Shown piece by piece: positions 34,101 to 42,515 of a stretch of 64,000 nt of DNA. The notes below the pieces were generated by a model, which was not told the DNA's origin, did not search any database, and saw only the letters and a list, made by a program, of their open reading frames with translations. This DNA comes from JAGNKE01 sp964583335 (lineage in GTDB: Bacteria; Pseudomonadota; Alphaproteobacteria; Micavibrionales; Micavibrionaceae). The first letter of the stretch is position 1. Each line of letters begins with the position of its first letter. The stretch covers positions 124,001 through 188,000 of the forward strand of contig CAZOVG010000005.1 of NCBI GenBank assembly GCA_964583335.1, read 5' to 3'. The position numbers and the translations under genes are program-made.

Positions 34101-35351
34101 TCAATTTTTCAGAAGCGCCTGCACGCCCGGGAGGGTATGGCCCTCCAGCCATTCGAGGAAGGCGCCGCCCGCCGTGGAGATATAGCTGAAGCGGTCCGCC
34201 GCTCCGGCATTTTCCAACGCGGCCACGGTATCGCCGCCGCCCGCGACGCTGACGCATTGTCCGGCACTTGTTCGTTTTGCGACGGCTTCGGCGACGGTGT
34301 TCGTTCCCTTGTCGAAGGGTTTGATCTCGAAGACGCCGAGCGGGCCGTTCCAAAGGACGGTATGGCAGGTTGCGAGTTTTTCGCAGATATACTCCACCGA
34401 GCGGGGGCCGAGGTCGATGGCCGACATATCGGCGGGGATGGCGGACGAGTCCACGATCTGATGCGACGCGTTTTCTTTGAGCTCGCGCACGACCACCACA
34501 TCGCGGGGCAGGATGATCTCGCAACCCGATTTTTGTGCGAGATCAAGAATTTTGCGGGCCTCTTCCGCCATGTTGGATTCGCACATCGAGATGCCGACAG
34601 GCTTTCCTTGTGCAAAGAGGAAGGTATTGGCCATCGCGCCGCCCAGAACGAGGAAGTCCACTTTTGGGATCAGGTTGTCGAGGACCTTGAGCTTGGTTGA
34701 GATCTTGGAGCCGCCGGTGAAGGCCATGACGGGCTTTTGCGGGGCGACCAGCGCGGCGGAGAGGGCGTTCAGTTCCTCCTCCATCAGCAAACCTGCGACC
34801 GCCGGAAGATAGGCGGCGATGCCTTCGGTTGAGGCGTGGGCGCGGTGCGCGGCGGAGAAGGCGTCGTTGACGTAGATATCGCCGAGGTCGGCCAGTTTCT
34901 TTGCGAACTCACTGTTGTTCTGCTCCTCCTCTTTGTAGAAGCGGACGTTTTCGAGCAGGACGACATCGCCGGGGTTGGCTCGTTCGATGATGCCCTTGGT
35001 CAAGGTGCCGATGCAGTCCGGCGCGAAGCTGACGGGCGCGTTCCAGCGTTTTTCCAGAACGGCGGCGAGGAAGGCGAGGGACATTTGCGGGTTGTGTTCG
35101 CCATCCGGGCGGCCGAAGTGCGAGAGGACCACGATCTTCGCGTTTTTCGCGCGCAGGAAGTCGATTGTGGGTTTTAGGCGGTCGATGCGGGTGTGATCGG
35201 TGATTTGTGTGTTGTGTTTCGGGACGTTCAGGTCCGCACGCACGAGAACAGTTTTTCCGTTCAGTTCGATGTCCCTGATGGTGGGGAAGGCCAGACCTTT
35301 TTCCGTTTTACCGCTCATGCCTGTCTCTGTTTTTCTTGCCGCTTCGTGCAT
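34101..35351 (-). CDS. pgk: Phosphoglycerate kinase
   Basis: 416 residues from ATG 35351. It transfers phosphate between 1,3-bisphosphoglycerate and ADP in glycolysis. Motifs: VLVRADLNVPKHN, IVVLSHFGRPDG, VAGLLMEEELNAL, MAFTGGSKISTKLKVLDNL, and the nucleotide loop SVAGGGDTVAALENAG. The ATG is preceded by GGAG; GTG 35357 and ATG 35318 are alternatives. No gap or fba gene is adjacent. Confidence 0.97.
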   Translation of the reverse strand: MHEAARKTETGMSGKTEKGLAFPTIRDIELNGKTVLVRADLNVPKHNTQITDHTRIDRLKPTIDFLRAKNAKIVVLSHFGRPDGEHNPQMSLAFLAAVLEKRWNAPVSFAPDCIGTLTKGIIERANPGDVVLLENVRFYKEEEQNNSEFAKKLADLGDIYVNDAFSAAHRAHASTEGIAAYLPAVAGLLMEEELNALSAALVAPQKPVMAFTGGSKISTKLKVLDNLIPKVDFLVLGGAMANTFLFAQGKPVGISMCESNMAEEARKILDLAQKSGCEIILPRDVVVVRELKENASHQIVDSSAIPADMSAIDLGPRSVEYICEKLATCHTVLWNGPLGVFEIKPFDKGTNTVAEAVAKRTSAGQCVSVAGGGDTVAALENAGAADRFSYISTAGGAFLEWLEGHTLPGVQALLKN

Positions 35352-35391
35352 GTTCACTCCGTAGACTTTTGTTTTCCGCGCGGGGTGCTGC

Positions 35392-36339
35392 TCACGTCTT
35401 CAGTAGCTTGAGCGCCTCGGTCGCCTCGATCAGCCGCGATCTGAGGGGCGCGTCGAGCGCCGAATGCCCCGCATCGGGAACCACGACATAATCGGCCTCG
35501 GGCCAGAGCTGGTGCACCTTATGGGCCGTCTGGATCGGGCAGATAATGTCATAACGCCCCTGAATAATGGCTGTGGGGATCGAACGCAAGATGTCTATAG
35601 CGTGCAGGAGGCTTTTTTCAGGGGTTTTTACTTCGTTACGGAAATAATGCGCCTCGATGCGGGCGAGGGCGAGGGCATGGGTTTTCTGCTCCTCCGTGGT
35701 GATCGTCTCGTAGTTCGGGAGCAGAGAGGAGCATGCGCCTTCGTAGAGGTTCCAGCGGATGGCGGCCTCGATCTGGCCGTTCGTGTCGGTTTCGTCGGTG
35801 AGGCGGCGATAATAATTTTCGAGAAGGTCGTCCTGTTCGTTCTCGGGCAGGAGGCCGGCGAATTGCTCCCAAGCTTCGGGGAACACGGTTCTCATGCCAT
35901 ACAGGAACCAGTCAATCTCCGGCTGTTCGCATAAGAAGATGCCGCGCAGGGTCAGGCTGAGGCAGCGTTCGCGGAACTGGCGGGCGTAATCGAGGGCCAG
36001 CGTGCTGCCCCACGATCCGCCGAAAAGATGCCAGCGTTCGATGCTTAGGTGGGTTCGCAGGCGCTCGATATCCTCCACGAGATCCTGCGTGGTGTTGTTT
36101 TGCAGGCAGCCGAGCGGGTGGGAGCGGCCCGCGCCGCGCTGGTCGAAAATGATGATGCGGAAATGGTCGGGATCGAAGAAACGCCGGTGGGTCGGCGTTG
36201 CGCCCGCGCCGGGACCGCCGTGGAGAAGCAGAATGGGCACGCCGTCGGGGTTGCCGCTCTGTTCCCAGTAAAGGTTATGAACAGAGTCCATAGCGAGGAA
36301 ACCGCTGGAATAGGGGTGGAGCGCCGGGAACAGGTCCAT
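35392..36339 (-). CDS. pip: Proline iminopeptidase
   Basis: 315 residues. Serine peptidase of the alpha/beta-hydrolase fold (S33) that removes N-terminal proline. Motifs: LLLHGGPGAGATP oxyanion region, FDQRGAGRSHP, nucleophile elbow FGGSWGSTLALDYA, the Asp in RYDIICP and the His in PDAGHSALD. Family proteins begin close to this methionine (MDLFPALHPYSSGFL). In-frame ATG 36441 would add 34 residues that do not look like the family. Confidence 0.93.
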   Translation of the reverse strand: MDLFPALHPYSSGFLAMDSVHNLYWEQSGNPDGVPILLLHGGPGAGATPTHRRFFDPDHFRIIIFDQRGAGRSHPLGCLQNNTTQDLVEDIERLRTHLSIERWHLFGGSWGSTLALDYARQFRERCLSLTLRGIFLCEQPEIDWFLYGMRTVFPEAWEQFAGLLPENEQDDLLENYYRRLTDETDTNGQIEAAIRWNLYEGACSSLLPNYETITTEEQKTHALALARIEAHYFRNEVKTPEKSLLHAIDILRSIPTAIIQGRYDIICPIQTAHKVHQLWPEADYVVVPDAGHSALDAPLRSRLIEATEALKLLKT

Positions 36340-36445
36340 CAGCGGGCGGCGCGAGACGTAAGAGTATCCGCCATGATCCTCTCCCCTGTGAGGGATATGG
36401 GGCTCCGGGCCGCTGCGGGTGTTATGAGGGCGTTTGGGCATGTGG

Positions 36446-37429
36446 TTAATTTGTCCCGTCTTTATTGCGGACTGGCTTGTCCTCTGTGGCTTCCGGCAAG
36501 GCGCTCCCTTTATTGAAGACGGGCTTTTCACGCATTTTTCTGGATTTGTCTTTTGTCTCTTGCGCGGATTGTTGCTCGGCGGCTTTTGGGTTCTGGGCGA
36601 GGGCGGAGTCCAGAATCTCTATCGCTTCGGGGTGATCGATTTCGATGGTGGGCCCGTTATAAAAGCCCACCCAGCCGCGCACCCGAACGGTCTTGGCGTT
36701 CAAATCCATCGGGTTAATTCCGGCCTTGGTGAAGGCCCGGCGGCTCTCCGGGGGAAGCATCACGGTAAAATCTTTTTGCCAGTTGTCGCCGAAATTCAGG
36801 TATATCCGGTTTTGTTTCATGCTCACGCTTTTGATCGTGCCCTCGACAATCTGGAATGAACCTATGCGGGCCTTCACGCTCTCGGGGCTGGCGATTGAAA
36901 ACGCCTCAATTTCCCAAATGCCGAGTTTTCCGACTCTGGCGTTATTTTCGAGTTCCAGCATTTCCTTCGCCATTTCGGGGTTGTCTTTTTCCGTGCGGGC
37001 CCTTGCCATGCCTAATGCAATGATCATGCCCTGCACCCATATATCGTCGGATGTGCGGGTCAGGTGGGCGATTTCGTGGCCCATGCGCGTCATTCTTCCT
37101 GCCTTGGGGTCTTTGGTGCGGGAGATTTTGACCGTTTTGCCCTCCAGAAAGTCGCGCAGGATGTTGACGGCGGTGACGCAGAGCGGGCCGGGTGCGTAGG
37201 GGTCATAATCGGGGTAATCGAGCCCAGCGAGGTGGATGGTGCGGCCGTCGCGCATTTTTACGGTCAGCGGGTCGATCACCGTTTCGACCGTGCCTTCGCT
37301 GGCGTGTTCGAGGGCGGAGAAGCCGTCGGGCGTTTTTGGTTGTTCGCTCTGTGACGCCCCGGCCATCGTTGGGGCCATCGCTGGGGCCAATAGAATGACA
37401 AAAAAACTGGCCAGAAGGAATTTTCGCAT
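36446..37429 (-). CDS. Exported thermonuclease-like (SNase-fold) protein with altered active site
   Basis: 327 residues from ATG 37429 (ATG 37444 is possible). A signal peptide (FLLASFFVILLAPAMA) leads into a staphylococcal-nuclease-like domain (TVETVIDPLTVKMRDGRTIH; then HLAGLDYPD, where active nucleases have RL.GIDAPE; then DPKAGRM; and GKLGIW). A second OB-like region follows and the tail is Gln/Lys/Asp-rich. The catalytic Arg of the first motif is His and the catalytic Glu is Asp, so nuclease activity is doubtful. Diverges from the M48 protease gene over about 40 bases. Confidence 0.7.
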   Translation of the reverse strand: MRKFLLASFFVILLAPAMAPTMAGASQSEQPKTPDGFSALEHASEGTVETVIDPLTVKMRDGRTIHLAGLDYPDYDPYAPGPLCVTAVNILRDFLEGKTVKISRTKDPKAGRMTRMGHEIAHLTRTSDDIWVQGMIIALGMARARTEKDNPEMAKEMLELENNARVGKLGIWEIEAFSIASPESVKARIGSFQIVEGTIKSVSMKQNRIYLNFGDNWQKDFTVMLPPESRRAFTKAGINPMDLNAKTVRVRGWVGFYNGPTIEIDHPEAIEILDSALAQNPKAAEQQSAQETKDKSRKMREKPVFNKGSALPEATEDKPVRNKDGTN

Positions 37430-37432
37430 TAG

Positions 37433-37438
37433 TATAAT
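37433..37438 (+). promoter_or_regulatory. Consensus -10 box for the M48 protease gene
   Basis: TATAAT lies 34 bases before the GTG at 37473 and overlaps the start region of the divergent nuclease-like gene, whose own initiation sits within a few bases. No matching -35 was found, so only the -10 is supported. Confidence 0.35.
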
Positions 37439-37472
37439 CCGCATGTTCTCAAGATGGACCGGGAGGCGAGCC

Positions 37473-38948
37473 GTGATCAAGTACATTCTTAGCAGACAAG
37501 GGGCCTGCGCCTTTAAATTTTTTACGCTGCTGTGCGGATCTGTCTTTGTGGGCGGGTGCTCGACGAACCCGGCGACCGGGGAGCAGCAGTTCACGGCCCT
37601 TATGCCCGCGCAGCAGGAGCGACAGATCGGGGCGCAGGAACATCAGAAAATCATCCAGCAATATGGAATTTATGAGGATCAGGGGCTTCAGGCTTACCTG
37701 CAGCAGGTCGGGCAGCGTGTGACGCAAAAGACCGAGCGACCGGACGTGCGGTATTCCTTTTATCTGCTTGATACACCTATGGTTAATGCCTTCGCGCTTC
37801 CGGGCGGCTACATTTATATGACCCGCGGCCTGATGGCGCTGGCCAACTCCGAGGCGGAGCTTGCTTCCGTGCTGGCACACGAGACGGGGCATATTACGGC
37901 GCGTCATTCGGCGGAGCGGTATTCGCGGGGCGTTGTTACGATGCTCGGCGCTGCGGTGCTCTCTACGGCGATTGGAGATTCCAAGGTCAGCGATGCGCTG
38001 GGGTTGGGGACAGATCTTTATATGAAATCGTATTCACGAGGGCAGGAGAATGAGGCGGATATGCTGGGGATCCGGTATCTTAGTCGTTCGGGGTACGATG
38101 CGCGCGCGATGGCTGATTTTCTGCGGAATATGCAGGCGGAAGGGGTGCTTGAGGCCCGTCTGCAAGGGCAGGACGAGGGGGGCGGGCTGGCCGATTATAT
38201 GTCTACCCACCCGGCCACGCAGGAGCGGGTGACTCGTTCTCTCGCAGAGGCCGCCAAGTACCCGCCGGGCGGTTCGGTCGGGCGGGACGATTACCTGCGT
38301 CGGATTTCGGGCATGGTTTACGGGGAGAGCGCCGCTCAGGGGTTCGTGCGCGGCCGCACCTTCTATCATACGGAGCTTGGCTTCGCTTTTACCGTTCCAG
38401 CGGGTTTCACCCTGATTAACCAGCCGCAGCAGGTGATTGCAACGTCCAAGAGCGGCGCGCTTATTGTGTTTGATTTTGTCGCCAATCCTGGCGGTTTGTC
38501 CGCGCACGAATTTATGCGGCGCGAATTGCTCAAGGACCGTCCGGCGGAGGTCGAGGCGATTGAAATTAACGGTTTACGCGGGGCAACGACTTTTTTCAAC
38601 GGCAGCGCGGGCGGGCGCTCGCTTGTTATCCGTCTCATTGCCGTGCCTTGGGGGCAGGAGCGTATCGCGCGGTTCCAGGTGGCTTATCCGCCAAACTACA
38701 GCGCGGCGGGGGTGGAGGCTTTGCGGGCCTCGACCTATAGTTTCCGCACGATGAGCGCGGCAGATAAAGCCGCGATCAAGCCGCATAAGCTGGTCACGGT
38801 CACGGCGCGGCCCGGGGATACGGTCGCCAGCATGGCAGCGCGAATGCCGTTTGATGATTTCGCCCAGGAGCGGTTCCGCGTTATGAACGGTTTGCAGTCC
38901 GGTGAACAGGTCGTTACCGGGCGGCTTTATAAGACTGTTACTGAATAA
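37473..38948 (+). CDS. M48-family metalloprotease lipoprotein with LysM-like tail
   Basis: 491 residues from GTG 37473, which has GGGAGG seven bases upstream. The signal peptide ends in lipobox FVGGC (Cys29). The zinc site is HETGH at 136-140 with the third ligand in ENEADMLG. About 300 further residues follow, ending in a LysM-like module (VTVTARPGDTVASMA ... VMNGLQSGEQVVTG). The layout resembles periplasmic BepA/YfgC or LoiP proteases for outer-membrane protein quality control. The longer frame from 37236 runs antisense through the nuclease gene and is rejected. Confidence 0.92.
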   Translation: MIKYILSRQGACAFKFFTLLCGSVFVGGCSTNPATGEQQFTALMPAQQERQIGAQEHQKIIQQYGIYEDQGLQAYLQQVGQRVTQKTERPDVRYSFYLLDTPMVNAFALPGGYIYMTRGLMALANSEAELASVLAHETGHITARHSAERYSRGVVTMLGAAVLSTAIGDSKVSDALGLGTDLYMKSYSRGQENEADMLGIRYLSRSGYDARAMADFLRNMQAEGVLEARLQGQDEGGGLADYMSTHPATQERVTRSLAEAAKYPPGGSVGRDDYLRRISGMVYGESAAQGFVRGRTFYHTELGFAFTVPAGFTLINQPQQVIATSKSGALIVFDFVANPGGLSAHEFMRRELLKDRPAEVEAIEINGLRGATTFFNGSAGGRSLVIRLIAVPWGQERIARFQVAYPPNYSAAGVEALRASTYSFRTMSAADKAAIKPHKLVTVTARPGDTVASMAARMPFDDFAQERFRVMNGLQSGEQVVTGRLYKTVTE

Positions 38949-38952
38949 ATTT

Positions 38953-39741
38953 TTAGAACTGGGCGGTGTCGAGCGCGGCGCCGCCGCCGTCGAACACGGT
39001 GCATACGAGGGCACCGCCGAAGCCGCAGCCGCCGTCTATGGTGGCCGTCACGCAGTTGATGTTCACGCCTTTATGATCCGGGTCGTAGCCGCGCACCACC
39101 TTTGTGAAGGGGGAATAGGGCTGCTGGATCTGTTCGAACTCGCGGTTGGCCCACCAGAAGCTGTCGCCTTGCTCCTCCATCGGGCGGTCTGTGCGCAGGC
39201 CGCTGTTCACGAAGAGGATCGGCGTTTCAAGAGATTTCGAGGTGTGGGCCGCGCGGTGTAGGCGGGTATTGAAGACCTCGTGACCGGGGCGCTTGCGGAT
39301 GGCCTCACGGACCGTGCCGGTCCAGCGGGCGAGGCCGATTACGCCTTGGCGGCAGCATTCGATGCCGTCGTGGGGGCTGACGCCGTAGGAATAGAGGGTG
39401 CTCATCAGGCCGTTGCCGAGCATCCAGAGCAGGATGCCGCCGGGATCGGGGGCGAATTGGAGTTGCAGGAGTTTCTGGAGCATTTCCTCCTGCGAGCCGC
39501 GTAGGTAGACGATATCCTCCGCCATCATGCCGCGCTTGGCCAAAACCGAGCGGCGGAAGGTCAGAAGCTCGTCGATGACCTCGACGGCGTGGTGGCCGAA
39601 GCCGAAATAATTACCCAGATAAACCACGCGGTCGCCCGGCAGGATATGAGGGTAGATGTCGTCATGCAGGGCCGTAAGGCGCTCGATTTCCCCATGGATG
39701 GCGGAGATTGCCCAGATGCGCCGGGGGCTTCCTAAATCCAT
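38953..39741 (-). CDS. Metallophosphoesterase-fold protein with degenerate metal site
   Basis: 262 residues. Order and spacing of the calcineurin-like phosphatase motifs are preserved, but the ligands are altered: GDIHG is SAIHG (13-17), GDYVDRG is GNYFGFG (43-49), and GNHE is GSQE (82-85). Only the first His is retained among the residues I can align. The C-terminal half keeps WMLGNGL, FVNSGLR and INCVTATIDGGCGFGG, typical of PP2A-like Ser/Thr phosphatases of this type. Probably a pseudo-phosphatase or one with a different metal set. Start at ATG 39741, since the longer form begins inside the carD terminator. Confidence 0.72.
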   Translation of the reverse strand: MDLGSPRRIWAISAIHGEIERLTALHDDIYPHILPGDRVVYLGNYFGFGHHAVEVIDELLTFRRSVLAKRGMMAEDIVYLRGSQEEMLQKLLQLQFAPDPGGILLWMLGNGLMSTLYSYGVSPHDGIECCRQGVIGLARWTGTVREAIRKRPGHEVFNTRLHRAAHTSKSLETPILFVNSGLRTDRPMEEQGDSFWWANREFEQIQQPYSPFTKVVRGYDPDHKGVNINCVTATIDGGCGFGGALVCTVFDGGGAALDTAQF

Positions 39742-39868
39742 GAATCGATAATCTTTTGCAGCGGTTTTCACGTGCGGGGCCGGGTTAAGGGGGTGTGGAT
39801 TTTTAAAAAAGGCGGGGCAGTTTTTTAGAAGGCGGGCAGGTTTTTGAAACCTGATACCCGAATCATAC

Positions 39869-39912
39869 AAAAAAATCAGGCGCAAAGGAAGTATTTTCCT
39901 TATTGCGCCTGA
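39869..39912 (-). terminator. Terminator of carD
   Basis: Long hairpin TCAGGCGCAA / TTGCGCCTGA continued by AAGGAA / TTCCTT, followed on the minus strand by seven T residues (A run at 39869-39875 on the plus strand). Confidence 0.9.
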
Positions 39913-39946
39913 GGATAACGTTCTAAATTAAACCAAGATGGTCCGA

Positions 39947-40489
39947 TTATGCCGCCTGTTTGGTGACGGATTTGCCACCACGCGGGGGGCGTTTGCCCAT
40001 CAGTTCTTCAAGCTTTTCGGTGGCTCTCGTCTCCGAAATCTTGTTGACGGCCGCCACTTCGCGGGCCAGACGCTCCAGAGCGGACTGGTAAATCTGGCGT
40101 TCGCTGTAGGACTGTTCCGTGTCGTCGTTGCTGCGCTTGAGGTCGCGCAGAACTTCGGCGATCGAAACGGGGTCGCCCGAGTTGATTTTGGTTTCGTATT
40201 CCTGGGCGCGGCGGCTCCACATGGTGCGGCGGACGCGCGAACGGCCCTTCAAGGTCTCCAGAGCGTCATTCAGACGGCGGCTGGAGGTCAGCTTGCGCAG
40301 GCCGGAAGATTGGGCCTTGGCAACGGGAATCTTGAGGCGCATACGGTCCTTTTCGAACTCGATCACGTACAACGTGACGGTCATGCCGGCGATGGTCTGG
40401 GTTTCGATCCCTGCGATCTGGCCAACGCCATGCGCGGGGTAAACCACCTTGTCGCCTGCTTTAAATCCGAAATTGTCGTTTCCAGCCAT
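39947..40489 (-). CDS. carD: CarD-family RNA-polymerase-binding transcription regulator
   Basis: 180 residues. The N-terminal RNA-polymerase interaction domain shows FKAGDKVVYPAHGVGQIAGI and TLYVIEFEKDRMRLKIPV, followed by a helical DNA-interacting domain with LRDLKRSNDDTEQSYSERQIY and a Lys/Arg-rich tail. Such proteins stabilise open promoter complexes, especially at rRNA and stress genes. ATG 40489 preferred over ATG 40501. Transcribed alone, with its own strong terminator. Confidence 0.94.
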   Translation of the reverse strand: MAGNDNFGFKAGDKVVYPAHGVGQIAGIETQTIAGMTVTLYVIEFEKDRMRLKIPVAKAQSSGLRKLTSSRRLNDALETLKGRSRVRRTMWSRRAQEYETKINSGDPVSIAEVLRDLKRSNDDTEQSYSERQIYQSALERLAREVAAVNKISETRATEKLEELMGKRPPRGGKSVTKQAA

Positions 40490-40676
40490 AATTTTATGCA
40501 CCTTATTGTTGCCAGGGTTAAATCCACCGTCTATAGAGGGAGAGAAAAAAGAGAAAACAAAGCACCCACGCAGTATTACGCTTGCGTCCTAGCTCACCCG
40601 TTCTCAACCCGCTTCACGGTAATGAGGGGGGAGCATATCAAAAAATTCAGGAAATTACAAGTTTTTGGGCGGCCCG

Positions 40677-40697
40677 ATTTTTACGTTATGTAAAAAT
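40677..40697. repeat. Inverted repeat upstream of carD
   Basis: ATTTTTAC, GTTAT spacer, GTAAAAAT. A perfect 8-bp AT-rich dyad in the 210-base gap between the unknown gene ending at 40715 and carD. Without a GC stem it is more like an operator than a terminator. Confidence 0.3.
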
Positions 40698-40714
40698 ATT
40701 GGCCCGTACGTGTC

Positions 40715-41428
40715 TCAATACACGCTTTTTCCGATTCTAGTTTTTTCGTCTTTTTTCTTAGATATCAACAGCTTGTCGCTTGGATCAAAATTCATATCCA
40801 GGAGGCGTGCAACGGTCGATAGGCGGGCTGACAAGGCCATGAGCTTTTGGGCATTTTCGCCGGATTGAAGCGAAAACTCCAGCGCGATCACGTCGCGCAG
40901 CGTCAATTCGGCGATTTTTAAGATTGCGGCCCTGGCCGTGCTGCCCGAGGCGCGGATTTCCGTCCCGCTGTGCGTTTTCAGCGTGAGTCTGTAGGGGTTG
41001 TCCCGACCGTAGCGGCTTTCCTGATAGTCAAGGCGGAAGGTCTGTACCTCATGGATTCCGCGGACGCTTTCTGAAAAGGCCTCATAGTTTTTCAGCTCGA
41101 CGTCGTGAGCGAGTTCTGCCGTTTTGGCCAGTTGCCAGATGACAGGGACGAGTTTTTCGACGTGTATGGTTTCGCTGAGGTTAAGGGTTTGGTTGCTGCT
41201 GTAGAGCAGGGCATTAATCTGAGCGGCTTTTTCAAGAAATTCCGCATAGAGCAAAGGATTGCGCGGAAAAATCGGCCCCAGATCAAGCAGGAGCAGAGGG
41301 CGGCGCATACAGAGGTGGAGAACATCGAGCGTGAGGGTGCGGCCATCATAACGATATCCCAAGCCGCATCCTTTTGCCTCGAAACCGATCCCACCATCAG
41401 TTTCCTTGCAAGAGAACTCAAAACGCAT
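40715..41428 (-). CDS. Protein of unknown function
   Basis: 237 residues, soluble and mostly helical. It starts MRFEFSCKETDGGIGFEAK, contains a hydrophobic segment LCMRRPLLLLDLGPIFPR that is too polar to be a clear membrane span, and ends with a basic tail (ISKKKDEKTR). No family recognised. Its own unit, followed by the dyad at 40677. Confidence 0.55.
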   Translation of the reverse strand: MRFEFSCKETDGGIGFEAKGCGLGYRYDGRTLTLDVLHLCMRRPLLLLDLGPIFPRNPLLYAEFLEKAAQINALLYSSNQTLNLSETIHVEKLVPVIWQLAKTAELAHDVELKNYEAFSESVRGIHEVQTFRLDYQESRYGRDNPYRLTLKTHSGTEIRASGSTARAAILKIAELTLRDVIALEFSLQSGENAQKLMALSARLSTVARLLDMNFDPSDKLLISKKKDEKTRIGKSVY

Positions 41429-41588
41429 AAAGTTTTACACTAACACACTGTTCGTTGTGTCTAGATGTTACCATAAGGCGGTGATATTCTGTCAAACAAA
41501 TATTAGGAAAAATGATTTTTATATCTTATGGAAATACTTTGCGCGCGATTCCCTAGCCGCCTTCTCAGAATTTAGTCGATGTTCCTTT

Positions 41589-42506
41589 TCAGATTTGCGT
41601 AGCCGGTTCTGGCAGTTTCAGCATGAATTCCGCCGTATCGAGTTTAGCGCTGGCGCCTATGGGCAGGCTGTAAAGCGTCTTACCGTGACCGAATGGCAGG
41701 TTCATCACGACGGGAATTTCGAGCCCGTCGGTTAATTCGGACACGATATCCTCAAACTTGAAGCCGAAGGGGCGCTGTGATTCCAACATGTTCGAGAATT
41801 CGCCCAGCAGAAGAGCGGCGGCGTTTTCGAATATAGCTGAGCGCTTGAGGTGCAGGAGCATGCGGTCTATACGGCTGAGTTCCTCGTTGCAGTCTTCAAG
41901 GAAGATGATTGCGCCCTTGAAAGCTTTGTCGGGCAGGGTTCCGGGAAGGTACTGAAAAATGCTGAGGTTGCCGCCCATAAGGTGGCCCTTTGCTCGGCCG
42001 GGACGAACGACCAAAGCGTCGTTGAAGGGTACGGTCACGTCTTTTTTGCCGGAGAGGATATTAAGAGCGTGGTCCAACTCTTTCCATTTATGCAGATTTT
42101 TAAAAACCTGCCCATGGAAAGTGACGATCCCCGTATGTGCGTATACCGCGTTGAGGAGTGAGGTTACGTCACTAAACCCAATCAGGATTTTTGGAGACGT
42201 TTTAATTTTTTCGAAGTTGATTGTATCCAGCAGATACATGGCACGGTTGCCGCCGCCGGCCGCCCAGATGGCCTTGATGTCCTCGCGCTGCCAGAGCCCT
42301 TGAAAAGCCAGCGTTTTTTGCAGGTGATTCCCTGCGGACTGGTTTAAACGTTCGTAGGTTTGCGGGTGGACGAAGACCTTATAGCCTTTCTTTTCCAGAA
42401 TGGCTTTCGATTTTTCGATATCGTCCTTTTCCACCCAACTGGAGGGGGCGAACACACCGATTGTGTCTCCGGGTTTTAGGGCGGGGGCGAGATGTTTTTT
42501 TGTCAT
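41589..42506 (-). CDS. LD-carboxypeptidase (S66, LdcA/MccF family)
   Basis: 305 residues. Cytoplasmic serine peptidase that trims murein tetrapeptides to tripeptides during recycling, or cleaves microcin-like substrates. It has the opening GDTIGVFAPSSWVEK, AAGGGNRAMYLLD, nucleophile region IGFSDVTSLLNAVY, the FLEDCNEEL segment bearing the catalytic Glu, and the His in LPFGHGKTLYSLP. It follows the photolyase gene by nine bases. Confidence 0.9.
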   Translation of the reverse strand: MTKKHLAPALKPGDTIGVFAPSSWVEKDDIEKSKAILEKKGYKVFVHPQTYERLNQSAGNHLQKTLAFQGLWQREDIKAIWAAGGGNRAMYLLDTINFEKIKTSPKILIGFSDVTSLLNAVYAHTGIVTFHGQVFKNLHKWKELDHALNILSGKKDVTVPFNDALVVRPGRAKGHLMGGNLSIFQYLPGTLPDKAFKGAIIFLEDCNEELSRIDRMLLHLKRSAIFENAAALLLGEFSNMLESQRPFGFKFEDIVSELTDGLEIPVVMNLPFGHGKTLYSLPIGASAKLDTAEFMLKLPEPATQI

Positions 42507-42515
42507 ATGATGTTT

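Noticed and set aside
37236..37472. N-terminal extension of the M48 protease frame
   Set aside because: Antisense to the nuclease-like gene, and it would bury the lipoprotein signal peptide; the GTG at 37473 has a good ribosome-binding site.
39742..39885. N-terminal extension of the phosphatase-like frame
   Set aside because: It begins inside the carD terminator hairpin and has no family resemblance.
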